A stretch of 14,240 bases of DNA, from contig CAKPLD010000027.1 of NCBI GenBank assembly GCA_934167225.1, forward strand, positions 1 through 14,240, given 5' to 3'. Of this stretch, positions 1-6,636 are shown piece after piece; the stretch's first letter is position 1; each line of letters begins with the position of its first letter. The position numbers and the translations under genes were made by a program. The notes under the pieces were generated by a model that saw only the letters and a list, made by a program, of their open reading frames with translations, was not told the DNA's origin and made no database searches. The DNA comes from an uncultured Clostridia bacterium. Lineage in GTDB: Bacteria > Bacillota > Clostridia > TANB77 > CAG-508.

Positions 1-350
1 ACTATTGTTTTCATATCTATTGTTTTTGCAAGTTTATTTGGTATTCTTCTTATAACATAATTTTCTGGTGCTAAACCGTTCATTTTTATTCTTGTTTCTT
101 CCATTACATTTTCTATTTCTACCCTTGCTATTTCTTGGTACATTTTTTCTATTGCAAGTTTTACTATTCCTACATTTCCATTTCTTTTATATTTGCTTGG
201 AAGATATACATTTATGATATTTCCAACTAAATCTAATTCTGGATTTTTGATTTTACTATATATAACATTTACTGATATTGTTTTTCCAAAAATCTTTACA
301 CTTTTTCCTAATTCTTCTTCTATTCTATTTCTTCTTAATAATTTTATCAT
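1..350 (-). CDS. Partial protein, possible YgjP/DUF45-type zinc metallopeptidase (N-terminal part)
   Basis: An open frame of 116 complete codons runs from an ATG at 348-350 off the left edge; the C-terminus is outside the window. An AGGAGG lies seven bases upstream of the ATG. The protein begins MIKLLRRNRIEEELGKSVKI. It contains a beta-rich stretch (residues about 18-50: GKTISVNVIYSK, then NIINVYLPSK), a helix, and then NGLAPENYVIRRIPNKLAK. This order (short beta hairpins, a strand ending in LP, a helix, then P-x-x-Y-x-I-R-R) resembles the N-terminal half of YgjP-like (DUF45) metal-dependent hydrolases. The HExxH motif that would decide it lies beyond the edge. The family call is therefore an inference from general pattern, while the reading frame is well supported by its RBS and a strong promoter at 406-434. 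Confidence 0.55.
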   Translation of the reverse strand, partial: MIKLLRRNRIEEELGKSVKIFGKTISVNVIYSKIKNPELDLVGNIINVYLPSKYKRNGNVGIVKLAIEKMYQEIARVEIENVMEETRIKMNGLAPENYVIRRIPNKLAKTIDMKTI

Positions 351-366
351 AATATAATCCTCCTTA

Positions 367-456
367 AATTGTTTTTCGAAATCTTGTTCGCTTTTGACAT
401 TATGGATTATATATCTCTTTTTTTATCTTGTCAATAGTTTTTAGAAAGTTTGTTCG
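367..456 (-). promoter_or_regulatory. Two operator-like direct repeats (LexA-box-like) flanking a promoter
   Basis: Two 24-base segments, 367-390 and 433-456, match at 20 of 24 positions in the same orientation. On the minus strand each begins with CGAACAA, then a TTTC, then AAAAAC and ATT. The first 14 bases of each, CGAACAAGATTTCG (377-390) and CGAACAAACTTTCT (443-456), resemble the Gram-positive LexA box CGAAC-N4-GTTCG with about two mismatches each. One copy touches the -35 box and the other lies in the untranslated leader of the leftmost gene, a layout suited to repression. The repeats are seen directly; the LexA assignment is an inference. Confidence 0.5.
406..434 (-). promoter_or_regulatory. 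Sigma-A promoter of the leftmost minus-strand gene
   Basis: On the minus strand TTGACA (429-434) is followed after 17 bases by TATAAT (406-411). Both hexamers match the consensus perfectly. Transcription should start near 399, giving a leader of about 50 bases before the ATG at 348-350. The operator-like repeats lie on either side. Confidence 0.8.
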
Positions 457-478
457 TTTTTGTAAAAATGTTTTTTAC

Positions 479-508
479 TGCTAATGTACTTACTAAGAAG
501 TATTAGCA
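479..508. repeat. Imperfect inverted repeat between the divergent promoters
   Basis: TGCTAAT (479-485) pairs with ATTAGCA (502-508), and after a two-base bulge ACTT (488-491) pairs with AAGT (498-501), leaving a six-base loop. It lies between the -35 box of the leftward promoter and that of the rightward promoter at 520-548. No T-tract follows on either strand, so a terminator is unlikely and a protein-binding dyad is more plausible. Its function is unknown. Confidence 0.4.
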
Positions 509-519
509 ATCTCTAACAT

Positions 520-548
520 TTGTAATTATTCTAATTTAGTGTTATAAT
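520..548 (+). promoter_or_regulatory. Promoter of the plus-strand orphan gene
   Basis: TTGTAA (520-525), a 17-base spacer and TATAAT (543-548) form a good sigma-A promoter with a perfect -10 box and a 4/6 -35 box. The start would be near 555, leaving a leader of about 45 bases with AAAGGAGG at 582-589 ahead of the ATG at 600. Confidence 0.65.
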
Positions 549-599
549 AATATTGTAAAAATTGACATTGTTCAAAAAATCAAAGGAGGAATTAGCTTT

Positions 600-1196
600 A
601 TGAACTATTGTAAAAACTATACTACTATCGGAGGCAGATTCAGTGATGACACTGTCATAACTAGTATCACAATTCCAGCTGGTTGTGGTCGGATTTTGCA
701 ATTTGTAGTTCGATCTGTTTTGATGAATGAGGGGAAAATTTGGGAAAATCCAGCTTTAGGCGTTAAAGATAAATCCATCCTCTTAACCACCATAACTTTT
801 CCAAACAATGAAGCCCGAAGAAAATGTTGCGAAGAAATTGAAGAAGTAATTGAACAAACTGTTCTAATGAAACATCGAAACATCACTGTTCCACTTGCCG
901 AATACGGAGAAAACAGATTTGATGTAAATCTTAACCTTCATTTTCTATTTTGCGAATTTCAGTCTATTATGAAAAAGATTCGTCCCGCAATAGAATTTAT
1001 TGAAAATAACGGCGGATGGTTTGACGAGAAAAATAATCAATTCACTGGTTTAGATGAATTGGTAAAAGCCCGTGCTTATGGTACATTGAACGAAACGCAA
1101 AAAACAGCATTATTTGAATTCAGTAAATTTATGTCTTCGTATCTGTTAGGTAATCACATATTTGACGATACAGAGATTCCAACTGAAGAAAAATAA
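600..1196 (+). CDS. Orphan protein of unknown function, 198 aa
   Basis: I do not recognise this protein. The ATG at 600 is preceded by a strong AAAGGAGG with a ten-base gap and by a promoter, so it is very likely expressed. The product is soluble, with no signal peptide or membrane segment. Residues 1-70 look beta-rich (YTTIGGRFSDD, SITIPAGCGRILQFVV). Residues 73-86 form a charged helix with two adjacent cysteines (RRKCCEEIEEV). A helical C-terminal half follows (FLFCEFQSIMKKIRPAIEF, then ELVKARAYGTLNETQKTALFEFSKF). It is the only plus-strand gene in the window. Its arginine codons include CGG, several CGA and CGT, while the surrounding genes favour AGA, and the gene looks richer in G and C. 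Together with a private promoter and terminator, this suggests an acquired single-gene unit. The function is unknown. Confidence 0.8.
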   Translation: MNYCKNYTTIGGRFSDDTVITSITIPAGCGRILQFVVRSVLMNEGKIWENPALGVKDKSILLTTITFPNNEARRKCCEEIEEVIEQTVLMKHRNITVPLAEYGENRFDVNLNLHFLFCEFQSIMKKIRPAIEFIENNGGWFDEKNNQFTGLDELVKARAYGTLNETQKTALFEFSKFMSSYLLGNHIFDDTEIPTEEK

Positions 1197-1215
1197 TTTT
1201 TTTCTAACACAACCC

Positions 1216-1256
1216 AACCACCGCTCTGAACTCAGAGCGGTGGTTTTCTTTTTATT
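1216..1256 (+). terminator. Strong rho-independent terminator of the orphan gene
   Basis: AACCACCGCTCT (1216-1227) pairs exactly with AGAGCGGTGGTT (1234-1245), and pairing can continue inward to GA/TC for an even longer stem with a tiny loop. A T-rich tail (TTTTCTTTTTATTTT) follows on the plus strand. It starts 20 bases after the orphan gene's stop codon. On the minus strand no T-tract follows, so it does not look like an efficient terminator for the convergent ktrA-like gene, which ends at 1257. Confidence 0.92.
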
Positions 1257-1682
1257 TTATATTTTTTTCAGATCCTTACTCTCTAAAATACTCTTAGCAG
1301 TCATAACTCCCAAATACTCCTCCGGAAGTACAATCTCATCAACATCAAGTTTTTCCAAAATTCTTTTATGAAGCTTATCACCTGCTTTTGCAATAACATA
1401 ATTAACGCCCGCCTCTTTAAGAGCCAAACAAGTAATAATACTAACAGATACACTTTCCCCAATTCCAACAACACCAACATCAAAATCTCCAACAGGAATA
1501 CCATCAAAAGCATCAATATTAGTAATATCCATACAAACCGCTTTAGTTGCAAAATTACTTGCACGTTCTACTAATCTCATATCTTTATCAATAGCAAAAA
1601 CTTCCATTCCTTCTTCTGAAAGTTTTCTTGCAACATTCATTCCATAAATTCCTAAACCTATAACTATACATTGTTTCTTCAT
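1257..1682 (-). CDS. ktrA: KtrA/TrkA-family regulator, RCK-N domain only (C-terminal domain missing)
   Basis: This is the cytoplasmic nucleotide-binding subunit that gates the KtrB potassium channel encoded just upstream. The 141 residues form a Rossmann-type RCK-N domain. IVIGLGIYG (6-14) is the glycine-rich dinucleotide/ATP loop, D32 in AIDKD ends the second strand, and ALKEAGVNYVIAKAGDKLHKRI (87-108) and LPEEYLGVMTAKSIL (119-133) match the end of the domain and its linker helix. Family members are usually about 215-225 residues long with a C-terminal RCK-C domain (the c-di-AMP site in KtrA and KtrC). Here translation stops right after the linker, and the next DNA is the opposing gene's terminator, so no remnant of RCK-C fits. 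The ATG at 1680-1682 has AGGAGG eight bases upstream, overlapping the end of ktrB. The ktrA symbol reflects the pairing with ktrB; the truncation makes its regulatory behaviour uncertain. Confidence 0.85.
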   Translation of the reverse strand: MKKQCIVIGLGIYGMNVARKLSEEGMEVFAIDKDMRLVERASNFATKAVCMDITNIDAFDGIPVGDFDVGVVGIGESVSVSIITCLALKEAGVNYVIAKAGDKLHKRILEKLDVDEIVLPEEYLGVMTAKSILESKDLKKI

Positions 1683-1694
1683 AACTTTATCCTC

Positions 1695-2987
1695 CTATAA
1701 CATAACATTTCCTGAAACATATTCGATATTTTGATTTTCCTTTTTCTTAAAAATAAGAATAGAAAGTATCGAAATCGGACCAACTCTACCTATATACATT
1801 AGAGCTGTCAAAATTGCTTTAGATGCAAAGTTCATTTTTGCAACATTTGTAACAGATAAACCTGTTGCAGAAAAAGCTGAAGCACACATAAATAAGTTGT
1901 TGTCTAGCCTCATAACTTGGACTTTTTCCATTATAAACATAGATATTAAAACAAGCATTGTGCATATTACTATATTTGTTATTGCTTGTCTTATAGTTTG
2001 TAAATCTATTTTTTTATAATAAACAACTACATCTTTTTTATTTCTTAAAGTTGCTCTAACTGTTAAAGCTAATATTGCAACTGATGTAATTCTAATTCCT
2101 CCTGAGGTTGATCCTGGTGCTCCTCCTATTATCATTAAGAATGATATTATCAGTTTTGTAATTGGTAAAGTTCCTGCCATATCAATTGTTGAGAAGCCTG
2201 TTGTTCTTGCTGTTACACTTGTAAATACCGCTTCTAATAATGTTAAATTTGGCTGAGCAATTTTTATTAAAATTATTGATATTAAGTAAATTATTAAACT
2301 TGATGTTAGCACTATTTTTGTATGAAAACTTATGTGTAAAAAACTCTTTTTCTTAATGCATCTCATTATATCTTCTATTACAAAATATCCTATTGAGCCT
2401 AAAAACATTAATATTATAAATACAATATTTATATATATGTTTTTTGAAAATTGAGTTAAACTATTATCTCCAAGTATGTCGAATCCTGCGTTACAAAAGG
2501 CTGTAATTGAGTGGAATATGCTATACCAAATTCCATTTTTCATTCCAAACCTTGGTATAAAATCTATTGCTAATAAAATTGCTCCAATAATTTGAATTAC
2601 TATTGTGTATTTTATAACTTCCTTTAGTTTTTGTCTTAATTTTCCATAATGGTTATCATTTAATGCACTACCTAAAAGCAATGTTTCTGATAAACTCATT
2701 TTTTTCCTTTTAAAATTTAATATAAATGATATAAATGTTACAAATCCTATGGCTCCAATTTCGGTAATTATTGCTATTGTAACTTGTCCTAAAAAATTAT
2801 AATCGCAAGATAAATTGACTGTTGTTAACCCATTTACACATGTTGCTGAAACAGCTGTAAATAGTGCATCAAATGGCGTAATTTCACCATTATTGCAGAT
2901 TGGAAGCATTAGTACTATCCAACCTACAAGTATTACAGATAAAAAGCCTAGACATGGTATTAAATATATATTTTTATCTTTAAGCAT
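1695..2987 (-). CDS. ktrB: KtrB/TrkH-family potassium uptake channel subunit
   Basis: An integral membrane protein of 430 residues that carries K+ (with Na+ dependence in KtrAB systems) and assembles with a cytoplasmic RCK ring. The four pore loops are all visible: SATCVNGLT (47-55), FCNAGF (164-169), RTTGF (261-265) and SATGLS (373-378), each with the filter glycine. GGAPGSTSGGIR (288-299), the intramembrane gating-loop region, and MYIGRVGPISI near the C-terminus are also typical. Eight or so hydrophobic helices span the length, which is normal for KtrB. The first filter reads CVNGL where TVTGL-like sequences are usual. The gene starts 19 bases after dnaE, with only a modest GAAGGGAAG ahead of the ATG, so it is probably read through from dnaE. 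It is followed by the ktrA-like gene, whose RBS overlaps its TAG stop. Confidence 0.92.
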   Translation of the reverse strand: MLKDKNIYLIPCLGFLSVILVGWIVLMLPICNNGEITPFDALFTAVSATCVNGLTTVNLSCDYNFLGQVTIAIITEIGAIGFVTFISFILNFKRKKMSLSETLLLGSALNDNHYGKLRQKLKEVIKYTIVIQIIGAILLAIDFIPRFGMKNGIWYSIFHSITAFCNAGFDILGDNSLTQFSKNIYINIVFIILMFLGSIGYFVIEDIMRCIKKKSFLHISFHTKIVLTSSLIIYLISIILIKIAQPNLTLLEAVFTSVTARTTGFSTIDMAGTLPITKLIISFLMIIGGAPGSTSGGIRITSVAILALTVRATLRNKKDVVVYYKKIDLQTIRQAITNIVICTMLVLISMFIMEKVQVMRLDNNLFMCASAFSATGLSVTNVAKMNFASKAILTALMYIGRVGPISILSILIFKKKENQNIEYVSGNVML

Positions 2988-3006
2988 CTTTTGTTTACTT
3001 CCCTTC

Positions 3007-4719
3007 TTATATTTCTTTTAATTTGATATTTTCTTTTCCAACAATTTCGCTAAATACTTCCAAAATAGGTTCTGTTAAATAAATGGCCCCACATTTTAAG
3101 ATATTTTCTCCTTCTTTAACCTCTACTGCAATATTATTCATTTCTCCATTAAAATATTTTATTGCTCCTCTTAGTTTCTTTTTAGTAGGTTCGTCCAAAT
3201 TGGTAATATTTATAATTAAAATTTTTCTTTTTTGAACACCAAAATTTGTTATTTCATTTGCAATTATCGATGTTTTTTCTTCTTCTCTTAGGCTTAACCT
3301 TCCTTTTATTAAAACTATATTTTCTTCTATTAGACTGTCTTTTGCTGATAAATATGCGTTTTCAAATGCTATTACTTCAGTTTGTCCATATAAGTCTTCT
3401 ATTGTTATAAATGCCATTATTCTGTTTGTTTTTGTAAATTTCTTTTTTATTGATGTTATTATTCCTGCAATTTTTACTTCTTGCCCATCTCTAAATTTGT
3501 TTGCTTTTTGCATGTCATATTCGTTTACATTGTCTATTTCTGAAATATTTTCTTCATCTATGTTTGTTTTATTATCAATTGCATCAATGTCTCTTGTGTT
3601 AATTGTTGTTTGTCTTTCTATTTCTTCTTTTATTTTGCTTAATGGATGTCCAGATAGGTAAATTCCTAGCATTTCTTTTTCTTGTGATAGAAGCTCTTTT
3701 TCTGAAAATTCTTCTTTTTCTATGAAGGCATATTTTATGTCATCCATGTTATTTTCTAAATCTCCATTTGTAGAACCTAAGTCGAACATTGAAAATTGTC
3801 CTTCTAGACCTTTTTTCTTGGTGCTTTGTATTGTGTCTACTATTCCCTCAAATGATGCAAGAAGTGTGCTTCTGTTTTGCTCGAATTCGTCAAATGCTCC
3901 TGATTTTATTAAACTTTCTATGCATTTTTTGTTAACACTCGCCTCTGCAATTCTTTCACAAAAGTCTGTAAATGATTTAAATTTGCCATTTTCGTTTCTT
4001 TCTTTTATTATGTTTTCTACTGGCTGAATTCCAACGTTTTTTATGCTTCCTAAACCAAATCTGATGTTTCCATTTATTGCAGTAAATTTTAGTTCACTTT
4101 CATTTATGCTTGGTTTTAGAATTTTTATATTTAAACTTTTACATTCCTCTATATAAACAGGTACTTTATCTAGGTTTCCTAGGTAACTGTTAAGCATCGC
4201 TGCCATAAATTCTGGTGGATAATATGCTTTTAGAAATGCAGTTTGATATGATACAACTGCATAGCATGCTGCATGTGATTTATTAAATGCATATTTGGCA
4301 AATTCTGCCATTTCGTCAAATATTTTGTTTGCAGATACTTCGTCTATTCCATTTCTTACACAGCCTGGCACTATTATGTTTCCATTTTCATCTACCTGGC
4401 CATTAATAAATACTTCTCTTTCTTTTGCCATAACATCTAGTTTTTTCTTTCCCATGGCTCTACGTACCAGGTCTGCTCTTCCTAGAGAATAGCCAGCTAG
4501 GTCACGAACTATTTGCATAACTTGCTCCTGATAAACCATACATCCGTAAGTTACATTCAATATTGGCTCTAAGCTTGGATGTGTATATTCATTTTGTCCT
4601 GTTTGTTTTCCTCTAACATAACGTGGTATTTGATCCATTGGCCCTGGCCTGTAAAGTGAAACACCAGCTATTAAGTCTTCTAAACAGTCTGGCTTTAACT
4701 CCTGCATGAAGTTTTTCAT
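3007..4719 (-). CDS. dnaE: DNA polymerase III subunit alpha, C-terminal part after a frameshift
   Basis: This frame continues DnaE from the fingers domain onward. The ATG at 4717-4719 is an internal methionine; homologous sequence continues upstream in this frame as HVGVFQFESQG to about 4752, where it joins the 5' part through a one-base shift. Visible landmarks, numbered from this methionine: LYRPGPMDQIPRYVRGK (22-38) and YQEQVMQIV (63-71) in the fingers, FNKSHAACYAVVSYQTAFLK (145-164), a helix-hairpin-helix region (about 262-277), a QFSMF beta-clamp binding motif (308-312), LGIYLSGHPL (351-360) and an OB fold (about 414-490). The joined protein would be about 1,175 residues, the normal size of DnaE1-type enzymes. 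No independent start is evident (no RBS), so this is not a separate gene in origin. The ktrB gene follows after 19 bases. Confidence 0.9.
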   Translation of the reverse strand: MKNFMQELKPDCLEDLIAGVSLYRPGPMDQIPRYVRGKQTGQNEYTHPSLEPILNVTYGCMVYQEQVMQIVRDLAGYSLGRADLVRRAMGKKKLDVMAKEREVFINGQVDENGNIIVPGCVRNGIDEVSANKIFDEMAEFAKYAFNKSHAACYAVVSYQTAFLKAYYPPEFMAAMLNSYLGNLDKVPVYIEECKSLNIKILKPSINESELKFTAINGNIRFGLGSIKNVGIQPVENIIKERNENGKFKSFTDFCERIAEASVNKKCIESLIKSGAFDEFEQNRSTLLASFEGIVDTIQSTKKKGLEGQFSMFDLGSTNGDLENNMDDIKYAFIEKEEFSEKELLSQEKEMLGIYLSGHPLSKIKEEIERQTTINTRDIDAIDNKTNIDEENISEIDNVNEYDMQKANKFRDGQEVKIAGIITSIKKKFTKTNRIMAFITIEDLYGQTEVIAFENAYLSAKDSLIEENIVLIKGRLSLREEEKTSIIANEITNFGVQKRKILIINITNLDEPTKKKLRGAIKYFNGEMNNIAVEVKEGENILKCGAIYLTEPILEVFSEIVGKENIKLKEI

Positions 4720-4729
4720 ACCTTGGCTT

Positions 4730-6535
4730 TCAAACTGGAATACTCCGACATGTTTTTCCTTCTTGCCATAATTGGTAGACTTTTGGGTCGTTCATGTCTT
4801 TATCAAATTCAACATCTATTCCATGGTCTTTTTTTACCATTTCTTTAGTGTCTTTTATAACTGTTAGTGTTCTTAGCCCTAAAAAGTCCATTTTTAAAAG
4901 TCCTAGTTCTTCAAGTGTTGTCATTATGTATTGTGTTGCATTTTGTCCGTCTCTTACATATAAGGGAACATAACTGTCGACTGGATCTTTTGTTATAACT
5001 ACTCCACATGCATGTGTTGATGTGTTTTTAGGCATTCCTTCTAAGGCCATAGATACATCTAAAAGTTTGTGTATTCTTTCATCATTTTCATATAGATTTT
5101 TTAATTCTATATTTTGTTCCAATGCTTTTTTTATTGTTATATGAAGTTCATTTGGTATCATTTTAGCAATTTTATCTGTTTCTGCAAGTGAAATATCTAG
5201 CGCTCTTCCTACATTTCTTATTGCATTTTTAGCAGCTAAGGTTCCAAATGTTATAATTTGTGACACATGGTCATGTCCATATTTTCGGCATACATAGTCT
5301 ATTACCTCTTGTCTTTGTTCATCACTAAAATCCACATCAAAATCGGGCATGCTTACTCTTTCTGGATTTAAAAATCTTTCGAACAGTAAATTATATTTCA
5401 TTGGATCAATATCTGTTATTTCTATTGCATATGCTAGAATTGAGCCAGCACCAGAACCTCTACCTGGTCCTACTGGAATGTTGTGCGTTTTGGCATAATT
5501 TATATAGTCCCATACTATTAGGTAATAGTCAACATACCCCATCTTTTTTATAACACCTAACTCATATTCTGCTCTTTTTTGATATTCTTCTGGAATATTA
5601 CTTCCATACCTTTTTACCATACCTTTTTTGCACAAATCTTCTAGAAAATCGTAGTGAGTTTCATAGCCTTCTGGTACTTCGTAATTTGGCAAAATTGTGT
5701 GTCCAAATTCAAATTCCACATTACATTTTTCTGCTATCTTTACAGTATTTTCAATTGCATCTGGAAATGCTTTAAAATAGTCTATCATTTCTTCAGGTGA
5801 CTTTACATACAGCTCCTCTGTATCAAACTTCATTCTGTCTTCGTCACTCATTCTTTTTCCTGTTTGAATGCATAATAGTACTTCATGGTTATATGCATCT
5901 TCTTTTTTTAGATAATGCGCATCGTTTGTTGCAACAAGCGGAATATCCAGTTTTCTTGCAAGCTGGACTAATTTTTGGTTTGCTAAAACTTGTTCTTTTA
6001 ATCCATTATTTTGAATTTCTATATAATAATCTTCTCCAAACACTCTTTTATGCCATAATGCAATTTCTTCTGCTTTTTCGTTTTGGCCATTTAATAATGC
6101 CTGATTCACGCTTCCTGCTAAACATGCACTTAAACAAATTAGTCCCTCACTGTATTTTTCTAATATTTCTAGGTCTATTCTTGGTTTATAGTAATATCCA
6201 TCAATAAAACCTAATGATACTAATTTACTCAGATTTTTGTAGCCTTGGTTATTTTTTGCAAGTAATATTAAATGATTATATTTATTATCTACACCTGGCT
6301 CTTTATCAAACCTTGAGCGAGGTGCAACATATACTTCACATCCTATTATTGGTTTTATTTCCTCTTTTTTACATGCTTTATAAAAATCTATTGCTCCATA
6401 CATAACACCATGGTCTGTTATTGCCATAGCATCCATTCCCAACTCCTTTGCTCTCGCTGGCAAGTCTTTTATTCTGTTTGCACCATCAAGCAAACTAAAT
6501 TCGCTATGTATATGTAAGTGTACAAATTGTCCCAT
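4730..6535 (-). CDS. dnaE: DNA polymerase III subunit alpha, N-terminal part ending at a frameshift
   Basis: This is the catalytic part of a replicative polymerase. The start is ATG 6533-6535 (MGQFVHLHIHSEFSLLDG), with AAGGAG five bases upstream; an in-frame ATG 40 codons earlier falls in the intergenic hairpin and adds non-homologous sequence. The PHP domain occupies about 1-275, with HLHIH (6-10), ITDHG (39-43), CEVY (66-69) and ATNDAH (202-207) keeping the metal ligands. In the palm, GPGRGSGAGS (356-365) precedes PDFDVDF (397-403), with D400 and D402 corresponding to the E. coli catalytic pair D401/D403; D550 in KMDFLGLRTLT matches the third aspartate. After G593-K594 the frame goes wrong (TCRSIPV, then stop), whereas one base over it reads HVGVFQFES as expected. 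The gene is driven by the promoter at 6561-6589. Confidence 0.92.
   Translation of the reverse strand: MGQFVHLHIHSEFSLLDGANRIKDLPARAKELGMDAMAITDHGVMYGAIDFYKACKKEEIKPIIGCEVYVAPRSRFDKEPGVDNKYNHLILLAKNNQGYKNLSKLVSLGFIDGYYYKPRIDLEILEKYSEGLICLSACLAGSVNQALLNGQNEKAEEIALWHKRVFGEDYYIEIQNNGLKEQVLANQKLVQLARKLDIPLVATNDAHYLKKEDAYNHEVLLCIQTGKRMSDEDRMKFDTEELYVKSPEEMIDYFKAFPDAIENTVKIAEKCNVEFEFGHTILPNYEVPEGYETHYDFLEDLCKKGMVKRYGSNIPEEYQKRAEYELGVIKKMGYVDYYLIVWDYINYAKTHNIPVGPGRGSGAGSILAYAIEITDIDPMKYNLLFERFLNPERVSMPDFDVDFSDEQRQEVIDYVCRKYGHDHVSQIITFGTLAAKNAIRNVGRALDISLAETDKIAKMIPNELHITIKKALEQNIELKNLYENDERIHKLLDVSMALEGMPKNTSTHACGVVITKDPVDSYVPLYVRDGQNATQYIMTTLEELGLLKMDFLGLRTLTVIKDTKEMVKKDHGIDVEFDKDMNDPKVYQLWQEGKTCRSIPV
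4753..4757 (-). other. dnaE: Frameshift point in dnaE (five-base homopolymer)
   Basis: The coding strand reads GGAAAAACATGTC. With one A fewer it translates as G-K-H-V-G-V-F-Q-F-E-S, the conserved DnaE fingers sequence; as written it gives G-K-T-C-R-S-I-P-V and a stop at 4730-4732. The two reading frames join cleanly here with no missing residues, which points to a single inserted base in the A-run rather than a gene split or intein. Confidence 0.85.
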
Positions 6536-6560
6536 CTCTTCTCCTTCTTTCTTCGGGTAT

Positions 6561-6589
6561 ATTGTACTAAAAAAAAAAGAAAATATCAA
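6561..6589 (-). promoter_or_regulatory. dnaE promoter nested in a terminator-like hairpin
   Basis: On the minus strand TTGATA (6584-6589), a 17-base spacer that is nearly all T, and TACAAT (6561-6566) form a good sigma-A promoter (5/6 at both boxes). Transcription would start near 6554, giving a leader of about 20 bases with the AAGGAG of dnaE. The -35 box and spacer overlap one arm of the hairpin at 6571-6616. Confidence 0.65.
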
Positions 6590-6616
6590 CGATTTAGCTG
6601 TTATTTTCTTTTTTTT
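6571..6616. terminator. A/T-only hairpin terminator between proS and dnaE
   Basis: An arm of eight A, G, four A, then TA (6571-6585) pairs over 15 bases with the exact complement at 6602-6616; the loop is 16 bases. Read leftward from proS, the second arm is itself a T-rich tract of the kind that releases RNA polymerase. The stem contains one G-C pair, so its strength is uncertain. It lies 21 bases past the proS stop and is symmetric enough to act in both directions. Confidence 0.5.
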
Positions 6617-6636
6617 ACATGAAATTAAGTTACTTC

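Noticed and set aside
1162..1371. A 69-codon plus-strand open frame spanning the terminator
   Set aside because: It runs through the strong terminator hairpin and into the antisense of the ktrA-like gene, with no RBS.
4720..4760. Split-intein or natural gene split in dnaE
   Set aside because: No intein-like sequence flanks the junction, and the conserved protein resumes with no residue missing after a one-base shift.
5797..6405. Plus-strand open frames of 60-136 residues opposite dnaE, and similar ones opposite scpB, rimO, rarA and the acidic gene
   Set aside because: They are antisense to well-supported genes, have skewed Leu/Phe/Ser-rich composition caused by the A/T-rich opposite strand, and lack convincing ribosome binding sites.
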